Of a stretch of DNA of 64,000 nucleotides, positions 18,714-27,765 are shown piece after piece. The first letter of the stretch is position 1; each line of letters begins with the position of its first letter. The stretch is taken from positions 16,404 through 80,403 of the forward strand of contig CAYPAW010000058.1 in NCBI GenBank assembly GCA_964408795.1, read 5' to 3'. The stretch comes from JABMQB01 sp964408795 (GTDB lineage Bacteria > Bacteroidota > Bacteroidia > Bacteroidales > Prolixibacteraceae). Position numbers and translations under genes: made by a program. The notes under the pieces were generated by a model, which worked only from the letters and a program-made list of their open reading frames with translations, did not search any database and had not been told where the DNA came from.

Positions 18714-20413
18714 TCAATCCCCGAAATCGAGGTTGAATTTTTTCCGGAGTATTTGCAGATCCGGGTTTTGATCTGCCATAGCCTGGTACTTCTCGTTGTC
18801 GGAATAGACAATTGGTTCTCCTTTTTTTTCTTCAATGCGGGTTGTAATTTGTATGGATGAATTCTTTAATTCCCTCCGCAGGAAAGAAACCAGTCCGGGT
18901 TTAATATTTTTGATGCTCTCTTCCTGAATCGTATTTTCCAGTTTAATGACAAACCGATTGTCCGGAGTAAATTCCGGAACAGAGACCAAGGCAGCTTTCA
19001 GGTTTGGGTTATCCATATCTGCCAGAAAAAGATTCCATTTTTCGTTGAACTGTTCTTTCGTGAAAGATTGATTCTGCTCCTGATTTTCGTTTTCTGTCTG
19101 GTTGCGGCTATCTTGCTGGTCTGTTGATTCTTTTTGTCCGGTAAGGGCATCTTTTATGGAGGGGGTTTTCATTTTCGATGAATACTTTCTCGTGGGTTGG
19201 GTTTTCTCAGTTCCCGCAATGGAGGAAACAGGCTCTTTCTTCTTTTCCTGTTTTTGGGTGGTTTTTCTCTTTTCTGAAAAGATGGGTTCCAGGGAATCCG
19301 GTTCAACGGCTATTTTTTTTTTACGGTCAGCTGGGCGATCCGGATGAGAGCAAGTTCAATCAGCAACCGTTTATTCTGACTGGTTTTGTATTTCAGATCG
19401 CAGTCGTTGGCTATCTGAAGGGCATTCAGGAGAAAATCGCCGTCACAGGAAGCAGCCTGTTGTTTGTATTTTTCTTTAATTTCACCTCCGACTTCCAGCA
19501 GCTGAATCGTCACCGGATCCTTGCACACCAGAAGATCCCGTAAATGAGCAGACAGCCCGGTAATAAAATGGTGTCCTTCGAAGCCCCGGTTGAGGATTTC
19601 ATTCAATGTGAGCAAAACCTCCGCAATATTCTGATCCAGGAAATGTCCTACAAGGGAAAAGTAATAGTCATAATCCAGAACATTCAGATTGGTGATTACA
19701 TCCTTGTAGGTTACTTTTCTTCCCGAGAAACTGACGATTTGATCAAAAATGGAAAGAGCATCCCGCATGGCCCCGTCCGCTTTGCGGGCAATCACATTCA
19801 ATCCCTCCGGTTCAATGGATACATTTTCCTTTTCCGCAACATATGCAAGGTGTTGCATGATATCATCCACCCGGATGCGGTTGAAATCAAAAATCTGGCA
19901 CCGTGATAAGATGGTTGGGATAATTTTGTGTTTTTCGGTGGTTGCCAGGATAAAAATCGCATGCTTCGGGGGTTCTTCCAGCGTTTTCAGGAAAGCATTA
20001 AAAGCAGCCTGCGAAAGCATATGAACCTCATCAATAATATAGATACTATAGCGTCCGATCTGAGGCGGTATACGCACCTGGTCGTTCAGATTCCGGATGC
20101 CGTCTACCGAATTATTGGACGCCGCATCCAGCTCATGGATGTTAAAAGAACGGTTGGTATTGAAGGCCCGGCACGATTCGCATTCGTTGCAGGCTTCCCC
20201 GTCAGCCGTCAGATGGGTACAGTTGATGGTTTTTGCAAAAATACGGGCACATGTGGTTTTGCCAATTCCCCGGGGACCACAAAAAAGATACGCATGGGCC
20301 AACTGGTTGGTCCGGATGGCATTCTTCAACGTCGAGGTGATCGACTCCTGAGCAACGACCGTTTTGAATGAATCCGGCCGGTACTTCCGTGCAGATACAA
20401 TAAAATTCTCCAT
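18714..20413 (-). CDS. dnaX: DNA polymerase III subunit gamma/tau, two frames joined at an A10 run
   Basis: The N-terminal frame starts at ATG 20413 and gives 367 residues: Walker A GPRGIGKTT, a four-Cys zinc site (CTHLTADGEACNECESC), Walker B IYIIDEVHM and the SRC sensor. It stops at TAG 19310-19312 directly after ten A on the coding strand (19313-19322). One extra base at that run, by polymerase slippage or a -1 ribosomal shift, opens a second frame to 18714 (199 more residues), the lysine-rich, then conserved C-terminal tau region. The two products would be 367-residue gamma-like and 566-residue tau-like clamp-loader subunits. A sequencing error in the run is the alternative. Start at 20413 chosen from MENFIVSARKYRP. 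Confidence 0.9.
19313..19322 (-). promoter_or_regulatory. dnaX: A10 slippery run in dnaX, candidate programmed slippage site
   Basis: The coding strand reads GTA AAA AAA AAA TAG. In the shifted frame ATA GCC GTT GAA continues open for 199 codons. I see no convincing stimulatory hairpin just downstream, which favours transcriptional slippage over ribosomal frameshifting. Confidence 0.65.
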
Positions 20414-20580
20414 GCACAAACAAATTTGACACCCCATGCCGGCAGACTGGTAAAAAAAAAAACCGGATTACCGGATCTTTCCTGTTGTTTTTTTCTATTC
20501 CTAAGGTCTTGCTGACCGCTACCGGAGCGACTCGCACGACTCCTGAACAAACAGGAACGGGCGTCGTTATTCACGAAAAT

Positions 20581-20588
20581 CAAAGATA
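20581..20588 (-). promoter_or_regulatory. Candidate -7 box upstream of dnaX
   Basis: On the minus strand this reads TATCTTTG, matching TAnnTTTG, 168 nt before the dnaX ATG. It is the only good match in the 239-bp spacer. Confidence 0.35.
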
Positions 20589-20652
20589 CATATTTATGCT
20601 GTTCCGGTCCAGAAAACTTATTAACAAAATCCGAACCAGCCATGGATCTCTC

Positions 20653-20967
20653 TTACTTCCCTTTTTTCATGAATTTTTTCCTTTCGGGATGAGTCGGCAG
20701 CTTGCCATGAATGTTGCCCCCCTCCCATTCGGTACGGCGGTATTTTTCAGAAAATTGCATCGTTCGGTCCCTCTCCCGGGATCGACGATCCGTTTGCCGG
20801 AATTTTTCCATCGCATACAGCGGAATGAAAACAACAAAAAGGACAATAAAAGCAGGAATCATCCATACAATCATGTCTTTTCCAATAAAAAGATGGATAA
20901 AAAGGATGATCCCCAGATAGAGGATTACACCGGGGCCTGAGAGGTACAAAAGAATTTTCTTTATCAT
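20653..20967 (-). CDS. Small membrane protein of unknown function
   Basis: 104 residues from ATG 20967. Two hydrophobic segments, about residues 4-25 (LLYLSGPGVILYLGIILFI) and 32-52 (IVWMIPAFIVLFVVFIPLY), are followed by a strongly basic, charged cytoplasmic tail (KFRQTDRRSRERDR ... ERKKFMKKGK). No family is recognised. It lies 33 nt downstream of the GPP34-oxidoreductase gene on the same strand and could be the last gene of that transcript. Confidence 0.6.
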   Translation of the reverse strand: MIKKILLYLSGPGVILYLGIILFIHLFIGKDMIVWMIPAFIVLFVVFIPLYAMEKFRQTDRRSRERDRTMQFSEKYRRTEWEGGNIHGKLPTHPERKKFMKKGK

Positions 20968-21000
20968 AAGCGTTCCAAACACAAACAATTAATTCCGATA

Positions 21001-23898
21001 CTAACCACCGGGATCCACACATACGCGGATTGATTTAAATGCCGGCGTATAGCTTGCAACGCACATATCATTAATGGAAGTCAGCCAATTGGTCTCCGGG
21101 AAATAGGCTGCCACACATCCGTTCCTAATGGGATAAGGAATGGCATAATAGCCCTCCAGTTTCCTCACTTTCCGGTCGTAATTGCTTGTGATGGTAACCA
21201 TCTGTTCAGGGGCAATATTCCGGACATCCATATCTTTCCGGTTCATAAACAGGACCCGCCTTTCCGATTGAATGCCCCGGTACCGGTCATTTAATCCGAA
21301 TACCGATGTATTAAACTGATCATGGCTTCGGATAGTCATTAACAGCAATTCATTCGGTTCAGGATCCACTCTTTCCAGGGGAGCATCGCTGAAGTGCGCT
21401 TTCGCATCATGTGTGTTAAAAATTCTTTTTCGCAAGGGATTCCATAGATAATATCCCTGGGTTGTTGGCTTTTGTTTATCGAGTCCCTTGAATGCAGGGA
21501 TGGTTTGAGACATTGCCTGCCGTATATGGTTGTTGTCTTTCCCAAGCCATTGCCAATCGATGCCTTCATGGTTATTGAAGGTAGCTTCAGCCATAGCGGC
21601 GATGATCGATACTTCACTTTTCATAGAGAGAGAGCCCGGTGGAAAGCATCCCTGTGTGAAACCTATTTTTGCCATGGCATCTTCGACTGTACCATACTGT
21701 CTGACTCCTTCCCGGATATCCTCATCCGACCGTGACAGGCATGGCAGGATGAGGGCTCTTTTTCCTGTTACCAGGTGACTTCTGTTCAGTTTAGTAGATA
21801 TCATTACCGTCAGACAGCATTTTTGCAGGGCTTTCTCTACATAGGCAGTGTCCGGCACTGCTGAAGCGAGGTTCCCTCCCAGTGAGATCAACACCCTGAT
21901 TTTTCCTTCTGCCATTGATTGAATAGCGGGAATAACGCTCATTCCTGGCTTTCGTGGTGCTTTCATGGGAAATATTTTTTCAAGCGAATCCAAAAAGGTA
22001 GCCGGCATATTTTCTCCGACACCGGCTGTTCGTATTCCCTGGATATTGCTATGCCCTCTCACGGGTAATACGCCGGCTCCCGGACGTCCGAGATTCCCTT
22101 TTAACAGCATCAGATTGACAATCTCCCGGATGGTAACCATGGAGTTCCGATGGTGGGTTATGCCCAGGCACCAACACGAAATGGTTTTGTCTGCCTCCAT
22201 ATAGAGATCCGCTGTTTCCAGAATCTGGCTTTTCTTAATGCCGCTGGCTTGAACGATCCGTTCCCAGGAAGTGGCCATCACACAATCCCGGTAAGCCTTA
22301 AAACCAACGGTATATTTTTCAATGAATGCCCCATCAAGAACTCCTCCTTCTTCCTCTTCTTTCTCCAACATGGCTTTCACCATACCTCGGATAAGTGCCA
22401 TATCACCATTAATCCTGGGTTGCAAACAGAGATGGGCCAGTTTGTTTTGTTTTCCAAGGTAGGAAACTGCTTCCTGGGGGTCGGCAAATCCCAACAAACT
22501 TGCTTCAGGCATCGGATTCACAGCCACTATTTTGCATCCCCTGCGGACAGCCGGCAGCAAAGTGCTCAGCATACGGGGGTGGTTCGATCCCGGATTGTGA
22601 CCCAAAAGGAATATAAGATCCGTTTTGGAGAAATCCTCCAGAGACACACTGCTTTTACCAAAACCCAGACCTTCTGTGAGTGCTTTCCCGGAAGGTTCAT
22701 GACATATATTGGCGCTGTTGGGAAGATTATTGGTGCCCAGGGTACGGGCAAACAATTGATAAAGAAAACCTGCTTCGTTGGAGGTTCTTCCGGAAGCATA
22801 AAAAACCGCTTCATCGGGATGGTTAAGTGACGTTAGTTCATCCGCAATCATACGATAGGCCTCATTCCATTCAATGGGCTTGTAGTGAGATGCATCTTCC
22901 TCCAGCAGCATGGGTTCAGTCAAACGTCCCTGCTGCTCAAGCCAATAACCGGAGGTAAGCAGAAGCTCCGGTACAGACCATTTCGTAAAAAAATCAGACG
23001 ATATCATTCGTGTGGTTGCCTCGGCACTGACATTCTTGGCACCATTTTCACAAAACTCAAAACGGGAACGATGCTTATCCGGATTGGGCCAGGCACACCC
23101 CGGACATTCAAATCCTTTCAACTGATTGAGGTGGCCGATAATTTTCCGGCTCTTTTTCATCCCTGTCTCTTTATAAAGAAAGTTTAAGGAGGTTAATACA
23201 GCATCTATACCACCGGCAAACGTTTTGGGCTGATCATGACTTAATCCGATCAGTGACGTTACATCCTTTTCCAGATCAGCTGTTTCCAGCAAATGCACCG
23301 AACGGATGATCTCCCTGCCCAACGACTCCATCCCTGCCAGCCAGGCAATCTTCTCTTTAAAAGAGTCTATTTCGTCGGGGTTTAAAATATATTTTGTCAA
23401 ACCACTTGCTTCAATCAGACTGATCAAAGGCGGGATCTGATACTCGGGAATTTCATCCTGGAGAATGGTATCCCTGATTTGTTTATGTATCGCAACAACA
23501 TGAGATACATCGGGTAGAATAAACTCTTGTTTCCGGGTGTTAGCAATGATGCTTTGCTTTTTCCGGGTTAAGAATCCCTTTTTCATCAACGAATCAAAAA
23601 CCATCCGGGAGAGTGTTTCTCCGTGAGCTGCTACCAACTCAACAGCTCTTGTTAAAGGAATCGGCCTTTCGATAATACCCAAACACCCTATGGTTTCATC
23701 CAGGGCAGGAAGTCCTGTTTCATCCATTTTTAAGACGGTCAGATTTTCCCAGTCATCATTGATCAGCCCCCTGAAAGAAGCATCAAAAAGCAGTGCACCG
23801 GCCAATGTGAGATTCAATATCTTCTCCGGTACCGGAAAATAACGGCCGGTTACCGGGTCAATCAGCAAAAGAAATAACTGTTCCGAATAGGTTCTCAT
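21001..23898 (-). CDS. Fusion of a GPP34 (GOLPH3/Vps74-like) domain with an FdhF/YdeP-type molybdopterin oxidoreductase
   Basis: 965 residues from ATG 23898 (a TTG 27 nt upstream is less likely). Residues about 4-205 match GPP34: SEQLFLLLIDPVTG, LNLTLAGALLFDASFRG, a Leu/Glu helix set and DVSHVVAIHKQIRDTIL. After a short linker the full oxidoreductase runs to the end: Fe-S type cysteines in FECPGCAWP (Cys265, Cys268) and EFCENGAK, ANICHEPSGKAL with the putative Mo-ligand Cys, LLGHNPGSNHPRML, and a C-terminal dinucleotide-binding domain ending YTPAFKSIRV. YdeP proteins are normally about 760 residues without GPP34. Substrate unknown; YdeP is linked to acid resistance in E. coli. Divergent neighbour mobA supplies the cofactor nucleotide. 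Confidence 0.85.
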   Translation of the reverse strand: MRTYSEQLFLLLIDPVTGRYFPVPEKILNLTLAGALLFDASFRGLINDDWENLTVLKMDETGLPALDETIGCLGIIERPIPLTRAVELVAAHGETLSRMVFDSLMKKGFLTRKKQSIIANTRKQEFILPDVSHVVAIHKQIRDTILQDEIPEYQIPPLISLIEASGLTKYILNPDEIDSFKEKIAWLAGMESLGREIIRSVHLLETADLEKDVTSLIGLSHDQPKTFAGGIDAVLTSLNFLYKETGMKKSRKIIGHLNQLKGFECPGCAWPNPDKHRSRFEFCENGAKNVSAEATTRMISSDFFTKWSVPELLLTSGYWLEQQGRLTEPMLLEEDASHYKPIEWNEAYRMIADELTSLNHPDEAVFYASGRTSNEAGFLYQLFARTLGTNNLPNSANICHEPSGKALTEGLGFGKSSVSLEDFSKTDLIFLLGHNPGSNHPRMLSTLLPAVRRGCKIVAVNPMPEASLLGFADPQEAVSYLGKQNKLAHLCLQPRINGDMALIRGMVKAMLEKEEEEGGVLDGAFIEKYTVGFKAYRDCVMATSWERIVQASGIKKSQILETADLYMEADKTISCWCLGITHHRNSMVTIREIVNLMLLKGNLGRPGAGVLPVRGHSNIQGIRTAGVGENMPATFLDSLEKIFPMKAPRKPGMSVIPAIQSMAEGKIRVLISLGGNLASAVPDTAYVEKALQKCCLTVMISTKLNRSHLVTGKRALILPCLSRSDEDIREGVRQYGTVEDAMAKIGFTQGCFPPGSLSMKSEVSIIAAMAEATFNNHEGIDWQWLGKDNNHIRQAMSQTIPAFKGLDKQKPTTQGYYLWNPLRKRIFNTHDAKAHFSDAPLERVDPEPNELLLMTIRSHDQFNTSVFGLNDRYRGIQSERRVLFMNRKDMDVRNIAPEQMVTITSNYDRKVRKLEGYYAIPYPIRNGCVAAYFPETNWLTSINDMCVASYTPAFKSIRVCVDPGG

Positions 23899-24014
23899 GC
23901 ATTGATCGTTTATGTAAATATACAAGAAAAGAAACGAACATTAACAACTTTTTCATCGGGCTGCTTCTTTTTTCTATATATTCGGATTGCCTTAAAAGGC
24001 AGAATTTAAAAAGC

Positions 24015-24602
24015 ATGTACTCAGAACCTGTTACCGGAATAATCTTAAGCGGAGGGAAAAGCAGCCGTTTCGGAGTCGACAAGGCATTGTACCTATATCA
24101 TGAAAAACGAATGGTCGATTATGCCCTTGAGGTAGTGCAACCTTTCTGTGATGAATTGATTGTAAGTACGAACAAAAGGGGGCATAGCCTCTTTGCAGGA
24201 ATCCGTAATGTACCGGATATTTATTCCGATTGTGGCCCCCTGGGAGGGATTCATGCCGGGTTACTGCAATCAGAAAATGAGCACAATCTGATTGTAGGCT
24301 GTGATTTACCCTGTCTGCACCCTGATTTGTTCAGGGCTTTGATAAATCATAAACAGGGCTATCAGGTTGTGATTCCCATGCACCAGGAATTCAAAGAACC
24401 CATGGCCAGTTATTTTCATAAAAGTACCCTCCCGGTCATCGAAGATGCCCTGAAACAAAAAAACGTAAGAATCCTGGATGTGATCCCGCTGCTACATACC
24501 CGTTTTCTGAATGTTGAAAAAATGCCCTTTTATTCATCGAAATTATTTACCAACATCAATTCCCTCAGGGATATTGATGAACCAAAACTGCCAGGAAAAT
24601 GA
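24015..24602 (+). CDS. mobA: Molybdenum cofactor guanylyltransferase
   Basis: 195 residues. The nucleotidyltransferase signature ILSGGKSSRFGVDKAL lies near the N-terminus, followed by CGPLGGIHAGL and VGCDLPCLHPDLF with the metal-binding Asp. MobA joins GMP to molybdopterin to make the bis-MGD cofactor used by the DMSO-reductase superfamily, which includes the divergently encoded oxidoreductase at 21001-23898. Its stop overlaps the start of the next gene by 4 nt (ATGA), so the two are translationally coupled. Confidence 0.93.
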   Translation: MYSEPVTGIILSGGKSSRFGVDKALYLYHEKRMVDYALEVVQPFCDELIVSTNKRGHSLFAGIRNVPDIYSDCGPLGGIHAGLLQSENEHNLIVGCDLPCLHPDLFRALINHKQGYQVVIPMHQEFKEPMASYFHKSTLPVIEDALKQKNVRILDVIPLLHTRFLNVEKMPFYSSKLFTNINSLRDIDEPKLPGK

Positions 24603-26335
24603 TCTCTGTTGTACCCCAAAAACCTTTATCAGAAAAATGGATGAAAGCGGCTGTTGTGGGAAGTCTATGGGCTGTGGTAGAGATTGTGCTGGGCAGCCTG
24701 CTTCATAATGTAAAGATCCCGCTTGCAGGAAGCATTCTTTCGTTTATTACCGTTTTCCTTGTAATTGCTTTTTTCCAACTCTGGAAAGTAAATGGGATGA
24801 TCTGGAGAGCAGGTGTTATTTGCGCTCTTATGAAATCACTCTCTCCAAGTACGATCATTCTTGGGCCGATGTTTGGTATTTTATCTGAAGCACTGATTCT
24901 GGAGATACTAATACGTTGTTTTGGGAAAAATTTTTTTTCTTATACCCTGGGAGGCGCACTGGCTGTTTTCAGTGCCCTGATCCAAAAGGCATTAACACTT
25001 TTAGTTCTGTATGGTTGGGATTTCGTAGACTTGCTGGAAAACATGGTTCTCTTTGCCGTCAGGCAACTTCATATAGAAGCGCTTCAACCTTCCCTGCTTC
25101 TGTTTATCCTTTCCGGAATTTATTTGACAGCCGGTGCCATGGCAGGACTTCTGGGGTCGATATCGGGTAAGAACTACCTGAAAAGCAAAAAATACAAACC
25201 AACAAATCTGTCTATAAAAAAACCTTCACAGAGTGTTTTATTCAACCATTCAGAGAAAGAGAATCACTCGTTGTTGCTTCTGCTGCTCCTTCTTGTATTC
25301 CTTATAGGTGGTATGGTTTTAATACACCGGGCCAATCTCTTGTATTCGGCTTTGTATTCACTTACATTCATTGTATTTACAGCATTACGGTATGCACAAT
25401 ATATGCGTTTTCTAAAAAAACCTGCCCTATGGCTTCAGCTTATATTCCTCCTTTTCTTTTCGGCATTCTTTTATCAGGGATTCACAATAAACGGTCTACT
25501 GCATCGTGAAGGGTGGATATTGGGTTTAAAAATAATCTTCAGGGCCTTGTTACTGCTTACAGCATTTTCAGCCATCAGCCGGGAACTGAAAAATCCAGTC
25601 GTTAAGAACATTCTCTATCTCAGAGGTCTTCAAAACCTGTACAAGTCCCTGGATTTGGCTTTTTCAAGCCTTCCCGGGCTTATGGAGGCATTCTCAACAC
25701 AACCCCTGAGGCTCACCGGCTTTTATAGATTCACCCATACGATGCTTAACAGTTCCCGTTCCCTGTTCGATGAATTCAAACGCATGGATAAAAACAAGCC
25801 AACGGTTTTCGTAATTTCCGGAAAGGTCCATGCCGGAAAAAGTTCGGTCACCAAAGAAGTGGTTTCTCAGCTCATGGATCATAACCTGAACATTCGCGGA
25901 TTCATTACAGAACCTGTTATTCATGATGATGGACTCAGAAGTTATTTCATAAAAGACATTTCTTCCGGTACCCGGGAGATCCTTTGTTCACAAACATACT
26001 CTCCCGGAAGCATCAAAACCGGACGTTTCTTCTTTTCAGAGAAAGGTCTGCTCCGGGGGCGTCAGATTCTGAAAAAGACCGTCGGGGAACCAACCGACAT
26101 GGTAGTAGTTGATGAAATAGGCCCCCTGGAAATGAAAGACGGAGGGTGGGCACCTGCTTTAATACCGTTGATAAGAGCTACCCAAACACCCCAGCTTTGG
26201 ACCGTAAGGGAACAATTGATAAACGTTGCCCTGAAGAAATGGGATATCGGGCAAGTTACTGTCTTTACTGTCCCCACCCACACCTCACAGGATATTGTGA
26301 AATATATACTGGGTCACTTGGCAGAAAAGGAGTAA
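24599..26335 (+). CDS. Multispan membrane protein fused to a THEP1-type NTPase, ECF-transporter-like
   Basis: 578 residues. Residues 15-190 hold about six hydrophobic segments resembling an ECF substrate-binding (S) component; residues 220-390 hold further helices resembling an EcfT/CbiQ subunit, ending in ELKNPVVKNILYLRGL. From about residue 395 the chain becomes a soluble NTPase: Walker A ISGKVHAGKSSVTKEV, then GFITEPV and Walker B VVVDEIGPLEMKDGG, the pattern of THEP1 nucleoside-triphosphatases. All three parts in one chain suggest a self-contained uptake system. Coupling to mobA suggests a molybdenum-related or cofactor-related substrate; this is inference. Membrane boundaries were judged by eye. 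Confidence 0.7.
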   Translation: MISVVPQKPLSEKWMKAAVVGSLWAVVEIVLGSLLHNVKIPLAGSILSFITVFLVIAFFQLWKVNGMIWRAGVICALMKSLSPSTIILGPMFGILSEALILEILIRCFGKNFFSYTLGGALAVFSALIQKALTLLVLYGWDFVDLLENMVLFAVRQLHIEALQPSLLLFILSGIYLTAGAMAGLLGSISGKNYLKSKKYKPTNLSIKKPSQSVLFNHSEKENHSLLLLLLLLVFLIGGMVLIHRANLLYSALYSLTFIVFTALRYAQYMRFLKKPALWLQLIFLLFFSAFFYQGFTINGLLHREGWILGLKIIFRALLLLTAFSAISRELKNPVVKNILYLRGLQNLYKSLDLAFSSLPGLMEAFSTQPLRLTGFYRFTHTMLNSSRSLFDEFKRMDKNKPTVFVISGKVHAGKSSVTKEVVSQLMDHNLNIRGFITEPVIHDDGLRSYFIKDISSGTREILCSQTYSPGSIKTGRFFFSEKGLLRGRQILKKTVGEPTDMVVVDEIGPLEMKDGGWAPALIPLIRATQTPQLWTVREQLINVALKKWDIGQVTVFTVPTHTSQDIVKYILGHLAEKE

Positions 26336-26459
26336 TGCAGAAATAATGCCTACGGATGTTGGCAGGTATCGGTGGAGGGTAAGAGAAAGGTTGAAGCTAA
26401 GTATGGGAGAGATTTTCCGATAAAACGGGACTGCTCTTGCGTCGCAGGAGGGTTGGTTA

Positions 26460-27761
26460 TCAGGCGCTGTTCAGGGCTTTTTTGTAGGTTTGAATAGCTC
26501 GTTGTCTGGCAAAGGCAAGATCCACCACGGGAGACGGGTAATCCGGAGTATCCAGTTCAGGAATCCATTTGCGGATATACTGTTGTTTACCATCGAATTT
26601 TTTCTGCTGACTCAGGGGGTTGAAAACGCGAAAATAGGGTACGGCATCGCATCCGGTACCGGCAGCCCATTGCCAGTTGCCGTTATTGGAAGCCAGCTCA
26701 TAATCAAGGAGTTTCTCAGCAAAATAGGCTTCTCCCCACCGCCAGTCGATCAGCAGGTGTTTGACCAGGAATCCGGCAACGACCATCCGCACCCGGTTGT
26801 GCATAAATCCGGTATGATTCAGTTCGCGCATCCCGGCATCCACCAACGGATAGCCGGTAGCTCCCCGGCACCAGCGTGCAAACTCCGGTTCGTTGTTGCG
26901 CCACTCAATAAAAGCATAGGGTTTCTTAAAGGGTTCTGATTTCACCCGGGGATAATGCCACAGAATATCGGCAAAAAAGTTCCTCCATATCAGTTCATTG
27001 AAAAACACCTCCGACAGGTCAGCAGCCACCCGGGTTAGCTCACGGATGGAAATCGTTCCGAAACGGAGGTGAACCCCCAGGCGGGTGGTTCCTTCCAGGG
27101 CCGGAAAATCCCGGCTATCCGCGTACCGACGAATCCGCTCTCTATCAATCTCCGGAGAAGGAACTTCTGTTCCCGGACCGGAAAAACCAAGACGCTCCAA
27201 AGAAGGCATTTCAAAAGGCGGACATTGGTAAAAATTCCCCTTTAAAGATTCAGAATCAAAGGGGGTTGTATTCTTATCAGAATATTTCTGCTTCCACTTT
27301 TTGCTATAGGGGGTAAATACCTGATAGGGGGAACCATCCTCTTTTGTGATTTCTGATTTCTCAAAAATCAGGTGATCCTTAAAAGTCCGGAATCCGATAT
27401 TTTTTGCCTTGAACAGGAATTCCAATTTTTTATCCCGGGAACGTGCATAGGGTTCATAATCATGGTTGGCAAACACCTCCTGCACCGGATATTCATCCGT
27501 TAAAGAGCGGAAAATTTCCAGGGGTTCTCCAAAGCAAACTCTCAGGGACGAACCTCTTTTTTCGAGTTGCTTTTTCAATGATTCGATCGTTTGATATAAA
27601 AAAGGAAGGCGGTTATCACCGGATGGTAATGTATTCAGAATGCCGGTATCAAAAACAAAAACCGGCAATACAGGAAAGCCATTCCGCAGGGCATGGTATA
27701 ACCCGGTGTTATCGTTCAGCCGCAGGTCCCTGCGAAACCAAAAGAGTACAATTTTATGCAT
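26460..27761 (-). CDS. Deoxyribodipyrimidine photolyase
   Basis: 433 residues of the class I photolyase/cryptochrome family. The N-terminal antenna domain has LFWFRRDLRLNDNTGL. The C-terminal FAD domain has GTTRLGVHLRFGTISIREL, FFNELIWRNFFADILWHYP, GYPLVDAGMRELNHTGFMHNR and LASNNGNWQWAAGTGCDA (quoted in parts). These are the CPD photolyase motifs, including the NWQW lesion-binding stretch. It repairs UV dimers using blue light, suggesting the organism meets light. It lies 4 nt downstream of a GPP34 gene in the same operon. Confidence 0.93.
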   Translation of the reverse strand: MHKIVLFWFRRDLRLNDNTGLYHALRNGFPVLPVFVFDTGILNTLPSGDNRLPFLYQTIESLKKQLEKRGSSLRVCFGEPLEIFRSLTDEYPVQEVFANHDYEPYARSRDKKLEFLFKAKNIGFRTFKDHLIFEKSEITKEDGSPYQVFTPYSKKWKQKYSDKNTTPFDSESLKGNFYQCPPFEMPSLERLGFSGPGTEVPSPEIDRERIRRYADSRDFPALEGTTRLGVHLRFGTISIRELTRVAADLSEVFFNELIWRNFFADILWHYPRVKSEPFKKPYAFIEWRNNEPEFARWCRGATGYPLVDAGMRELNHTGFMHNRVRMVVAGFLVKHLLIDWRWGEAYFAEKLLDYELASNNGNWQWAAGTGCDAVPYFRVFNPLSQQKKFDGKQQYIRKWIPELDTPDYPSPVVDLAFARQRAIQTYKKALNSA

Positions 27762-27765
27762 AGGT

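Noticed and set aside
20485..20600. GC-rich stretch upstream of dnaX with a tRNA-like look
   Set aside because: No cloverleaf with a TTCRANTC-type T-loop, anticodon arm or acceptor pairing could be built on either strand.
22150..22830. Plus-strand open frame of 226 codons opposite the oxidoreductase
   Set aside because: It is antisense to conserved motifs of the molybdopterin enzyme; its composition follows that gene.
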